From contig JAWLCQ010000221.1 in assembly GCA_041687095.1 (NCBI GenBank), positions 1 through 7,142 on the forward strand: a stretch of 7,142 nucleotides of DNA. The letters are read 5' to 3'. This document shows positions 1 to 6,846 of the stretch, piece by piece. Within the stretch, counting starts at the first letter, position 1; every line of letters begins with the position of its first letter. The position numbers and the translations under genes were made by a program. The notes under the pieces were generated by a model. It was not told the DNA's origin. It ran no database searches and saw only the letters and a list, made by a program, of their open reading frames with translations. Origin of the DNA: JAWLCQ01 sp041687095 (GTDB taxonomy: Bacteria > Planctomycetota > Phycisphaerae > SM23-33).

Positions 1-93
1 TCAAGCCGCATGCTGTTTGCGGCTTGGGGGTGTTGCGCCTGCCACGCCGTAGCACCCCCAAGCGGCAAACAGCGCCGCTTGAGGGTGGCACCC
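1..93. repeat. Palindromic intergenic repeat, copy A (left arm cut by window edge)
   Basis: This is the right and central part of a long imperfect hairpin that recurs at 5526-5627 in the same orientation. The inner stem pairs 12-32 with 53-73, which is 21 bp with one mismatch (g21 against g64), around a 20-nt loop. The outer right arm gcttgagggtggc at 77-89 would pair with a left arm that mostly precedes the window; only tcaagc at 1-6 is visible. A competing small hairpin is possible (3-10 with 18-25). The 26 nt at 68-93 are identical to 5599-5624 in copy B. The copy lies on the 3' side of the ptsP-like gene. There is no T-run after the stem, so a simple intrinsic terminator is not supported. 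A REP/BIME-like or MITE-like dispersed element is the best description, and the family is not recognised. Confidence 0.75.
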
Positions 94-163
94 CGTGAAG
101 GTTACCAATCCTCAATCCGCAATCGACCGCGTCCTTTGCCGGAATTCCTGCTGCACGCAGCGG

Positions 164-2449
164 TCACCGCTTCGGGGTACGGAGGATGGATTCGATCCCC
201 GCGAGGGTGGTTTCCTCGAGGAGGTCGGCGGCGAGGCGGGAGGCCTGGGGGAGGTCGATCTCCCCGATGAGCCGCCGCAGGGCGGGGATGTACTGGGGGT
301 CCACGCTGAGCGACCGCACGCCGATGCCGATGAGGAAGGGCACGTACTGCTCCTGCTGCGCCATCTCCCCGCAGACGGAGATGTCGCGCTGGTGGCGGAG
401 GCAGGCGTCGGCGAGGCGTTTGAGGGCTCGCAGGACGGCGGGGTGGTGGGGGGTGAAGTACTTGGCGACGCGCTCGTTGGTGCGGTCGACGGCGAGGAGG
501 AACTGGATGAGGTCGTTGGTCCCGACGGAGAAGAAGTCGACCTCGCGGGCGAGGGCGTCGGCGACTTCGACGGCGGCGGGGACTTCGAGCATGATCCCGA
601 CGGAGGGATGGGCGTGGTGGGGGAGCCCCTCGCTCCGCAGGGCCTCGATGCACTCGTTGAGGGTGCGGCGGGCGTCGCGGATGTCCTCGACGGAGGAGAT
701 GAGCGGGAACATGATCCGCGGGGCGGGGTGCTCGGCGGCGGCGCGGAGCATGGCGCGGAGCTGCTGGCGGAAGACGTCGCGGTGGCGGAAGGAGAAGCGG
801 ATGGACCGCAGCCCCATGGCCGGGTTCTCCTCCCCGCCCTCCTCGTAGTACGACAGGAGCTTGTCGCTGCCGACGTCGAGGGTGCGGAAGGTGACGGGGC
901 GGTCGGGGACGGCGTCGAGGAGGCGGCGGTAGACGAGGTACTGCTCCTCCTCGGAGGGCAGGACGGTGCGGACGAGGAAGGGGAACTCGCTGCGGTAGAG
1001 CCCGACGCCCTCGGACCCGACGCGGCGGGCGGTGTCGAGGTCGGCGAGGAGGTTGATGTTGGCCAGCAGGCGGATGCGCGTCCCGTCGCGGGTGAGGGTG
1101 TTGGCGGTGAGGTCGGCGGGGAGGGTCTCGACCTGCTGGTGGGCGGCGAGGCGGGAGCGGTAGCGGTCGAGGACGTCGGGGGAGGGCTGGATGACGACGT
1201 GCCCGGCGTCGGCGTCGAGGAGCAGGGGGGTCCCGTCGGGGACCTCCAGCAGGTGGGGGTCGTCGGCGATGAGCAGGGGCAGGTGCAGGGAGCGGGCGAG
1301 GATGGCGACGTGGGACGCCGCCCCCCCGGTGATGACGATGGCCCCGCGGACGTTGGCGGAGGCGAGCTTGAGGATGTCGGAGGGGTAGAGCGTGCGGGCG
1401 ATGACGACGCAGTCCTCGCGGACGAGCCCGTCGTCCCCGCCCCCGGTGAGGTTGTGCAGGAGGCGGCGGACGAGGTCCTCGACGTCGTGGGCCTTCTCGC
1501 GCATGTACGCGTGGGTGCTGGCGGCGAAGAGGTCCACGTAGTGGTGGCCCAGGGCGAGGAGGGCCTCTGGGGGGTTCACGCCCTCGGCGATCCGCTTCTC
1601 GATCTCCCCGGTGAACGCCGGGTCCTTGAGCATCATCAGGTGCGCGTCGAAGATCATCGACGCCATCTCCGGCAGGCGGGTCTCGAAGGCCTTCTGCATC
1701 TCCTCCAGTTGCCGCCCCGTTTCCGTCACGGCCCCCCGGAAGTCGTCCAGCGTGTAGGTTTCGAGGAAGCAGCGGGTGGAGAACAGCCAGTGCCCGTGGG
1801 CGGTGTCGGTGACGGCCGCCGGGCCCAGGGCGACGCCCCGCGAGGCGGCCCGCCCGCGAACGAGCGAGGGCAGGGCGGTCCGCGGGGCCGCGTCGACGCC
1901 CTGCGCCCGCGTCCGCAGGGCCAGGACGGTGCGGGCGTTCTCGATGGCCCCGGCGAGTTGGGAGGCGATGGCGGTGAGGGCGGCGGCGTCGGAGTCGGTG
2001 AAGCCCATTCGCTGCTCGCGCTGCACCACCAGCACGCCCAGGCGCTCCACGCCCTTGAGGATGGGGACGGCGAGGAAGGACTCGTAGGGCTCCTCGTTGA
2101 TCCCCCCGAACCCCTTGAAGTTGGGGTTGGCGGAGGCGTGGTCCTCGCGGATCGGGCGCAGCTCGCGGAGCGACAGGCCCGTGAGCCCCTCGGACGCCTT
2201 CATGCGGACGCGGGAGACCGAGTCCGGGTGCAGGCCGCAGTTCGCCCGCAACGCCAGCTCGTCCGCTTGCTCCTCGTAAAGGTAGATCGAGCACACCGCC
2301 GAGGCCATGTGCTCGGCGACCATCTGGACGACCTGGGTGAGGAACGACTCGATGTCGCTGCTGCCCGCTAAGCGCGCGGTCAGCTCCCCCACGTCGCACA
2401 GCAGGCCAAGATGATCGCGGTTCGGGGAACGCACGGTTCGATACTCCAT
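164..2449 (-). CDS. ptsP: PtsP-like phosphoenolpyruvate-protein phosphotransferase (GAF domain + PTS enzyme I)
   Basis: Enzyme I transfers phosphate from PEP to a histidine and then to HPr/NPr. A GAF sensor in front of it is the hallmark of PtsP (EI-Ntr), a cytoplasmic regulatory phosphorelay protein. Numbered from the ATG at 2449 (761 aa), the GAF domain covers about 30-180. The EI N-domain begins at ASRGVALG (about 202-209), and the helical HPr-binding part spans about 230-335. The phosphohistidine is H380 in GGAASHVAILAR. The PEP-binding TIM barrel shows GVGLYRSEF (R486), TLDVGSDK, IMLEVPAA (E622), VGTNDL (about 642-647) and CGEMA (catalytic C693). All key residues are present and the length is normal for GAF-EI. 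No GTG/ATG start has a strong Shine-Dalgarno sequence. An in-frame GTG at 2482 would add 11 residues, but the ATG puts the GAF domain at the usual distance from the N-terminus. The gene is divergent from the beta-helix gene, and no HPr or EIIA gene is visible nearby. The three residues before the active histidine (AAS) differ from the RTS of E. coli EI. Confidence 0.93.
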   Translation of the reverse strand: MEYRTVRSPNRDHLGLLCDVGELTARLAGSSDIESFLTQVVQMVAEHMASAVCSIYLYEEQADELALRANCGLHPDSVSRVRMKASEGLTGLSLRELRPIREDHASANPNFKGFGGINEEPYESFLAVPILKGVERLGVLVVQREQRMGFTDSDAAALTAIASQLAGAIENARTVLALRTRAQGVDAAPRTALPSLVRGRAASRGVALGPAAVTDTAHGHWLFSTRCFLETYTLDDFRGAVTETGRQLEEMQKAFETRLPEMASMIFDAHLMMLKDPAFTGEIEKRIAEGVNPPEALLALGHHYVDLFAASTHAYMREKAHDVEDLVRRLLHNLTGGGDDGLVREDCVVIARTLYPSDILKLASANVRGAIVITGGAASHVAILARSLHLPLLIADDPHLLEVPDGTPLLLDADAGHVVIQPSPDVLDRYRSRLAAHQQVETLPADLTANTLTRDGTRIRLLANINLLADLDTARRVGSEGVGLYRSEFPFLVRTVLPSEEEQYLVYRRLLDAVPDRPVTFRTLDVGSDKLLSYYEEGGEENPAMGLRSIRFSFRHRDVFRQQLRAMLRAAAEHPAPRIMFPLISSVEDIRDARRTLNECIEALRSEGLPHHAHPSVGIMLEVPAAVEVADALAREVDFFSVGTNDLIQFLLAVDRTNERVAKYFTPHHPAVLRALKRLADACLRHQRDISVCGEMAQQEQYVPFLIGIGVRSLSVDPQYIPALRRLIGEIDLPQASRLAADLLEETTLAGIESILRTPKR

Positions 2450-2552
2450 CCGAAGGCCCAGGAGGGTCCTGCGTCGCTCCACGATAGGCGCTGCAGACCC
2501 GAGCCCACCAGAGCATACCGCAACGGGTCCGAGCGCACCAGACGGTGTTGGT

Positions 2553-2582
2553 TCTGTACGAAACGGTTTCGGTCGTTACAAT
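2553..2582 (-). promoter_or_regulatory. Candidate promoter for the ptsP-like gene
   Basis: Read on the minus strand there is a -35-like TTGTAA (2581-2576), a 17-nt spacer and a -10-like TACAGA (2558-2553). The expected transcription start is near 2546, about 100 nt before the ATG at 2449. The match to sigma-70 consensus is only 4/6 and 3/6, so this is supported mainly by the spacing, the AT-richness relative to the surroundings and the position. On the plus strand TACAAT at 2577-2582 could be the -10 of the divergent gene, but no convincing -35 lies at the right distance. Confidence 0.35.
2559..2571. promoter_or_regulatory. Perfect 13-bp palindrome, candidate operator
   Basis: The sequence cgaaac-g-gtttcg is a perfect 6+1+6 inverted repeat lying inside the spacer of the candidate ptsP promoter and just upstream of the plus-strand -10-like TACAAT. 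Such GAAAC/GTTTC half-sites resemble operators of LacI/GalR-family regulators, which commonly control carbohydrate genes. No regulator gene is visible in the window, so the assignment is inference. Confidence 0.4.
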
Positions 2583-2638
2583 CACTCGGAAGGCGTGCGT
2601 TCACTGCGGTTTCGGAACCCATGGCCAGGACGGCGGAG

Positions 2639-2652
2639 GCTCGGGCCCGAGC
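2639..2652. repeat. Perfect 14-bp palindrome abutting the start codon
   Basis: The sequence gctcgggcccgagc reads identically on both strands and fills the whole space between the Shine-Dalgarno-like GGAGG (2635-2639) and the ATG at 2653. In RNA it could fold into a small 5-bp hairpin that would shorten the effective SD-to-start distance. It could also be chance in GC-rich DNA. Confidence 0.5.
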
Positions 2653-4593
2653 ATGAACCGAAAACAGAATCCCAGTCTTCTCTGCGTTCTCAGTGTGCTC
2701 TGCTGCGTGCGGTGCGGCGGGGTCATGGCGGACGACGCCCCCTCAAGGAGCCCGGAAATGACCACCTGGAATGTCTGCGCCGAAGGCGAACAAAGCGACG
2801 CCAGCACCGCCCTGCAGCGGGCACTCGCCGAAGCCCGCGCCCTGGAGCCCGGGCACGAGCGGGAGATCCTCCTGGCGGGAGGGACGTACTACCTCGACGA
2901 GCCCCTCACCCTCACGCCCGACGACTCCAACCTGACGCTCCGCGCCGCCGCCGGCGCGGAGGCGATCCTCTGCGGGGGGCGGGCGATCCACGACTGGCGG
3001 GCGGAGGACGACGGGACGTGGTCCGCCCCCGTGCCCCAGGCGAAGGACGGGACGTGGGACTTCCGCGCCCTGGTCGTCAACGGCCGCCTCGCCCCGCGCG
3101 CCCGCCTGCCCGAGGAGGGCTTCTTCGAGCACGAGAGCACCTTCGACGTCCGCTGGATGTCCACCACGGGCGGGGGGTGGCAGCGCAAGCCCACCGAGGC
3201 CGAGCTGACCACCATGGTCTACTGCCCGGGCGACCTGGGGGAGTGGCTCGACCCCGACAACGCCGAGATCACCGTCTACCACATGTGGGACGAGTCCATG
3301 GTGGGCGTCAAGGCCATCGACCACGCGGCGCGGACCGTCACCTTCTCCACCCCCGCCGGCCACCCGCCGGGGGCGTTCGGCGTGAAGAAGTACGAGGTCT
3401 GGAACGTCCGCCAGGGCCTCACCCGCCCGGGCCAGTGGTTCCTCGACCGCACGGGCGGGCGCGTGGTCTACCGGCCGCTCGAGGGCGAGGAACTCGCCCG
3501 CGTCCGCGCCGTCGCCCCCGTCACCGAGAGCGTCGTCCGCATCCGGGGCACGGAGGACCGCCCGGTGGCGAACGTCACGCTCCGCGGGCTGACCCTCACC
3601 GTGACGAACACGCCCCTGGTGGCCGGGGGCTTCGGGGCCGGCCGGTTCGCCGGGGCCCTGGACCTCGAACACACCCGCGACGTGCGCCTGGAGCGCCTCG
3701 ACATCCGCTCCGTCGCCGGACAGGGCCTCAAGGCCGCCCGGTCCACCGGGCTCGTCGTCGCCCACTGCCGCATCTCCCAGACCGGGGCGTGCGGGATCTC
3801 CGCCAACGCGATCGAGGACGGGCTCCTCCGCGACTCCCGCATCCACGACACCGGCCTGCTCTACCCCTCCGCCCCGGGCGTGCGGTGGAGCGGGAAGCGC
3901 AACCGCGTCGAGCACAACGAGGTCCGCGACACGTCCTACAGCGGCATCATCTCCTCGGGCGAGTCCAACACCTTCGAGGCCAACCGCATCTCCCGCGTCA
4001 TGAAGGTCCTCCACGACGGGGCCGCCATCTACGTCACCTTCTGCAAGGGCATGGTCCTGCGCGGCAACTGGGTGAGCGACATCGTGGACACCGGCGGGTA
4101 CGGGGCGAGCGCGTACTACCTCGACGAGCAGGCCGAGGACTGCCTCGTCGAGGACAACCTCTCCGTCGGGGTCGTCCGCCCGAGCCACAACCACATGGCC
4201 CGCAACAACGTCATCCGCCACAACGTGTTCCTCAGCGACGAGAACCTGCTCATCACGCTGATGAAGTGCGAGGGGTTCCGCTTCGAGCACAACGTGCTCG
4301 TCGCCCGCAAGGCCGTCCAGATCACCGGCACCGACGCCATCGCCGACACGCCCAACAACGTGCTGTTCTCCCGCAAGGGCCAGTACCAGGGGGGGGCGTT
4401 CGACGGCAAGCACATGGGGCAGGCGGCGCCCCTGGAGGTCGGGGAGGGAACGGTGTTCAGCGACCCCATGCTGGTGCGGGACGGCGAGGGGATTGGCTGG
4501 ATCCGCTACCGCCCGGACTCGCCCGTCGGGGAGGCGGGCATCCGCCCCCTCGACGTCCGCACCGCCGGACCCCGCGAACCGAAACCCGAATGA
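2653..4593 (+). CDS. Secreted right-handed parallel beta-helix protein, GH141/GH120-like putative glycoside hydrolase
   Basis: This is a predicted exported polysaccharide-active enzyme of 646 aa. Residues 1-26 look like a Sec signal peptide: basic MNRKQ, hydrophobic SLLCVLSVLCCV, and likely cleavage after VMA. Residues 70-150 carry the entry motif typical of GH141/GH120-type beta-helix proteins: LLAGGTYYLDEPL, then CGGRAIHDW, then FRALVVNGRLAPRARLP. About 248-276 (VWNVRQGL, GQWFLDRTGGRVVYRP) is the family's interblock region. From about 300 to 560 a series of helix rungs of the PbH1 type follows, including SRIHDTG, HNEVRDTSYSGI, LHDGAAIY and GASAYYLDEQAEDCLVEDN. The C-terminus (VFSDPMLVRDGEG, YRPDSPVGEAGI) is also typical. 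The substrate cannot be read from sequence; known members of these families act on fucosylated, xylan or pectic glycans. The start at 2653 is chosen because it gives the signal peptide. An upstream in-frame ATG at 2545 would place 36 atypical residues before it. GGAGG at 2635-2639 is 13 nt from the ATG, rather far. Confidence 0.82.
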   Translation: MNRKQNPSLLCVLSVLCCVRCGGVMADDAPSRSPEMTTWNVCAEGEQSDASTALQRALAEARALEPGHEREILLAGGTYYLDEPLTLTPDDSNLTLRAAAGAEAILCGGRAIHDWRAEDDGTWSAPVPQAKDGTWDFRALVVNGRLAPRARLPEEGFFEHESTFDVRWMSTTGGGWQRKPTEAELTTMVYCPGDLGEWLDPDNAEITVYHMWDESMVGVKAIDHAARTVTFSTPAGHPPGAFGVKKYEVWNVRQGLTRPGQWFLDRTGGRVVYRPLEGEELARVRAVAPVTESVVRIRGTEDRPVANVTLRGLTLTVTNTPLVAGGFGAGRFAGALDLEHTRDVRLERLDIRSVAGQGLKAARSTGLVVAHCRISQTGACGISANAIEDGLLRDSRIHDTGLLYPSAPGVRWSGKRNRVEHNEVRDTSYSGIISSGESNTFEANRISRVMKVLHDGAAIYVTFCKGMVLRGNWVSDIVDTGGYGASAYYLDEQAEDCLVEDNLSVGVVRPSHNHMARNNVIRHNVFLSDENLLITLMKCEGFRFEHNVLVARKAVQITGTDAIADTPNNVLFSRKGQYQGGAFDGKHMGQAAPLEVGEGTVFSDPMLVRDGEGIGWIRYRPDSPVGEAGIRPLDVRTAGPREPKPE

Positions 4594-4625
4594 CGCCCGG
4601 GCGCACGCACCCAGGAAGGCAGCCC

Positions 4626-5495
4626 ATGGACGAGACGCTCAAGCAACGCCTCATCGAAGCCCAGCGGAACGAGATCACCGAGTACCACGTCTACACCCGC
4701 CTGGCGGCGTCGCGGAAGGACCTCGCCGTCCGCTCCGTGCTCGAGCGCATCGGCAACGAGGAGCGCGGGCACTACGAGTTCTGGGCCCGGCACACGGGAG
4801 AGCATCCCGGGCCCCGCCGCAGACGGGTCTGGTGGTACGTGCTGCTGGGGCGGATCTTCGGGGTCGTCTTCAGCATGCGGCTGATGGAGAAGAGCGAGGA
4901 GCGCGCCGAGGCCAACTACGACGACATCGCCCGCCACATCCCCGACGCCCAACGCATCGCCCGCGAGGAGAAGCAGCACGAGGAGACCCTGCTGGGCCTG
5001 ATCGATGAGGAACACCTCCGCTACGTCGGGTCCGTCGTGCTGGGGCTCAACGACGCCCTCGTCGAACTCACCGGGGCCCTGGCGGGAATGACCCTCGCAC
5101 TTGGCAAAACCGACCTCATCGCCCCCATCGGGCTCATCACCGGCCTCGCGGCCGCCATGTCCATGGCCGCCTCCGAGTACCTCTCCACCAAGGCCGACGA
5201 GGGCGGCCGCAAGACCCCGGGCAAGGCGGCCGTCTACACCGGGGTCGCCTACTTCTTCACCGTCCTGCTGCTGATCCTCCCGTTCCTGCTGCTCTCGCAG
5301 CCGATCGTCGCCCTGGGCCTGACGGTCCTGGGGGCGATGAGCGTGATCGCGGTGTTCACCTACTACATCTCCGTCGCCCGCGACATGCCCTTCTGGCGCC
5401 GCTTCACGGAGATGGCGGGCCTGTCCCTCAGCGTGGCGGCGGTGAGCTTCGGAATCGGGTACGTCGTCCGCGTGCTGTTTGGCGTGGACGTGTGA
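4626..5495 (+). CDS. Rubrerythrin/ferritin-like domain fused to VIT1/CCC1 transporter (MbfA-type)
   Basis: This 289-aa membrane protein has a cytoplasmic diiron ferritin-like domain followed by a VIT1/CCC1 iron/manganese transporter domain. It is the architecture of membrane-bound ferritin MbfA, known in rhizobia as an iron exporter protecting against iron and peroxide stress. Candidate diiron ligands are E16/E19 in NEITEYHVY, E46 and H49 in EERGH, E91-E95 in the third helix, and E115 and H118 in EEKQH. The VIT1 part begins near 135 with GLNDALVELTGALAG (N142, D143) and includes MSMAASEYLSTKADE (E184). About five membrane segments can be seen: 136-158, 164-182, 203-222, 227-250 and 263-285. 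AGGAAGG at 4613-4619, 6 nt before the ATG, fixes the start. The gene begins 32 bp after the beta-helix gene on the same strand, so cotranscription is plausible. All expected motifs are intact. Whether the substrate is iron or manganese is not settled by sequence. Confidence 0.9.
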   Translation: MDETLKQRLIEAQRNEITEYHVYTRLAASRKDLAVRSVLERIGNEERGHYEFWARHTGEHPGPRRRRVWWYVLLGRIFGVVFSMRLMEKSEERAEANYDDIARHIPDAQRIAREEKQHEETLLGLIDEEHLRYVGSVVLGLNDALVELTGALAGMTLALGKTDLIAPIGLITGLAAAMSMAASEYLSTKADEGGRKTPGKAAVYTGVAYFFTVLLLILPFLLLSQPIVALGLTVLGAMSVIAVFTYYISVARDMPFWRRFTEMAGLSLSVAAVSFGIGYVVRVLFGVDV

Positions 5496-5525
5496 CCTGG
5501 TGCTCTGTCAGGACGGAATCGATGG

Positions 5526-5627
5526 GTTGGGCGCCACCCTCAAGCCGCATGCTTCTCGCGGCTTGGGGGTGCGTGGGGCGGACACCCCCAAGCGGCTGAA
5601 CAGCGCCGCTTGAGGGTGGCACCCAAC
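5526..5627. repeat. Palindromic intergenic repeat, copy B (complete)
   Basis: This is a complete copy of the element seen at 1-93. The outer stem pairs 5526-5545 with 5608-5627 (20 bp, one mismatch at 5532/5621). The inner stem gcttgggggtg (5561-5571) pairs with 5583-5593 around an 11-nt loop. Between the two stems the arms pair poorly, unlike copy A, where that segment is part of a 21-bp stem. It sits between convergent genes (stops at 5495 and 5648) and almost fills the spacer. It could act as a bidirectional 3'-end structure, but there is no clear T-run. Confidence 0.85.
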
Positions 5628-5647
5628 GGAGGATTTTGGACAAGTCA

Positions 5648-6724
5648 CTAATGCTCCAGGCCGCTCGGGTCCTGCAGCGACCCCGGGTTGTCCCGCAGGA
5701 CAAGATTGCTGTGCCCGCCTCGGTCGACGATCAGTTCGGCCATCGCCGCGTGGCACAGGGCGTTGGCGGCGATGACGGAGTCGGTGAGCCTCTCCAGGAT
5801 CATCGCGCAGCGGGGGTGGGCGTCGGGGGAGCGCGGTCCCGTCTTGCCCGCCACCATCGCGTTGCCCGTCACTGTCAGCCCGCGGACGTTCCCCAGCCGC
5901 AGGTGGCAGCTCTCGTCGGGGCGGTTCGCGCACTCGCGCCCGCTGCGGCGGAAGGTGTTGCCCGTGATGCTGATGCAGTGGTGCGACCGCCCGTCGATCC
6001 AGATCGCGGGCCCGAAGCACTCGTCGAAGAAGTTGCCCGTGATCTGCAGATTGTCGCTGTACTCGGGGCCGATGCGGATGCCCCCGCCGTGGTTCCACTC
6101 GATGCGGTTGCCCGTGATCGTGCTCGCGGCCAGCAGGTCCCCGTGGAGCCCGAACCGCCCGTTGCCCGCGAAGATGTTGTCCAGGATCCACGCGTCGTAG
6201 CTGCCCGACGCGTCGAGCCCGTCGAGCGTGTTCCTGTGGAAGAAGCAGTGCCGCACGTGCCACGCCCACGCCTCCGTCAGCCGCACGCCCGAGCCGCTGA
6301 AGTCGGTGAAGTGGCAGTTGTCGAGCATGACGTCGCCCTCCTCGCTCCGCCCCCCGTCGGTGCGGCGGGCGCAGTGGTGGACGAGCCCGTGCATGCCCTC
6401 GCCCATCTTCAGCCCGTCGAGCGTGAGCCCCGCCACCCGCACGCCGACGGCGTGGTTGGCGTCGAGGACGCAGGGCTGGTCCGCGCGGACGGGCGAGAGG
6501 ACCGTCCCGCCCTTGCGGCGGTAGCTCCAGGTGGAGTGCCCCAGGAGCGTGCTGTTGTCGCGGGTCTGGAGCACGTCGGTGCGGTAGTGCCCGGGCGGGA
6601 AGAAGAGCACCCCGTCGGCGGGGGGGAGGGCGGCGAGGGCGGAGCGGAGGGCGGCCGTGTCGTCGGTGGCCCCGTCCCCGACGGCCCCGAAGTCCCGGAC
6701 GTTCAGCGTGGCGGCGTACAGCAT
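5648..6724 (-). CDS. Pectate-lyase-3-like (GH28-related) parallel beta-helix protein
   Basis: The 358-aa product starts almost directly with the diagnostic Pectate_lyase_3 entry motif, VRDFGAVGDGATDDTAAL (about 9-26), and then GVLFFPPGHYRTDVL (38-52). About 90-345 consists of beta-helix rungs with repeated ITGN/LDN-type turns, for example LDNIFAGNGRFGLHGD, ITGNRIEWNHGGGIRIG, ITGNFFDECFGPAIWIDG, ITGNTFRRSG and VTGNAM. This fold is used by pectate lyases, polygalacturonases, epimerases and phage tailspikes. The substrate and activity cannot be assigned. There is no signal peptide or membrane segment, which is unusual for a polysaccharide lyase. The minus-strand ATG at 6724 is preceded by GAGAG, a weak Shine-Dalgarno, and coincides with the start of the conserved domain. 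An open frame continues upstream to 7042 but its translation is low-complexity Pro/Arg, so the extension is rejected. The gene is convergent with the rubrerythrin-VIT1 gene. Confidence 0.82.
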   Translation of the reverse strand: MLYAATLNVRDFGAVGDGATDDTAALRSALAALPPADGVLFFPPGHYRTDVLQTRDNSTLLGHSTWSYRRKGGTVLSPVRADQPCVLDANHAVGVRVAGLTLDGLKMGEGMHGLVHHCARRTDGGRSEEGDVMLDNCHFTDFSGSGVRLTEAWAWHVRHCFFHRNTLDGLDASGSYDAWILDNIFAGNGRFGLHGDLLAASTITGNRIEWNHGGGIRIGPEYSDNLQITGNFFDECFGPAIWIDGRSHHCISITGNTFRRSGRECANRPDESCHLRLGNVRGLTVTGNAMVAGKTGPRSPDAHPRCAMILERLTDSVIAANALCHAAMAELIVDRGGHSNLVLRDNPGSLQDPSGLEH

Positions 6725-6846
6725 GGTTCTCTCATTTGGTTTCGGTGATCGGTGCGCGGGAGGCGGTCGCTGCGCCTCGCCCGCGTGAAGGGCGGGAGGG
6801 TATCCGGGAAGGCAGGCGCGGGCAAGGGGCTGCCGGGAGAAAACCG
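6725..6846. other. Intergenic spacer between the PIN remnant and the beta-helix gene
   Basis: These 122 bp are without a gene. On the minus strand TTGCCC followed after 17 nt by TACCCT is a very weak promoter match for the downstream beta-helix gene. A small cgccc/gggcg hairpin is possible. Nothing else is supported. Confidence 0.3.

Noticed and set aside
1..93. Intrinsic terminator or CRISPR repeat
   Set aside because: There is no T-run after the stem and no regularly spaced short repeats; the two copies lie 5.5 kb apart.
81..94. TGGCAC at 86-91 as part of a sigma-54 promoter
   Set aside because: No TTGC-type -12 element follows at the required spacing, and the motif is part of the palindromic repeat.
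140..163. Small gctgc-ac-gcagc inverted repeat as the ptsP terminator
   Set aside because: The stem is only 5 bp with a 2-nt loop and there is no following T-run, so it is not supported.
95..2371. Long plus-strand open frame (758 codons) antisense to the ptsP-like gene
   Set aside because: Its translation is low-complexity Gly/Val/Glu/Asp typical of a GC-rich shadow frame, while the minus strand encodes a full enzyme I with every catalytic motif.
2545..2652. N-terminal extension of the beta-helix protein from an ATG at 2545
   Set aside because: The extra 36 residues resemble no secretion signal and overlap the promoter/palindrome region; the ATG at 2653 begins a good signal peptide.
2743..4413. 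Long minus-strand open frame opposite the beta-helix gene
   Set aside because: It is low-complexity Val/Gly/Asp-rich antisense translation with no recognisable domain; the plus strand has a signal peptide and beta-helix motifs.
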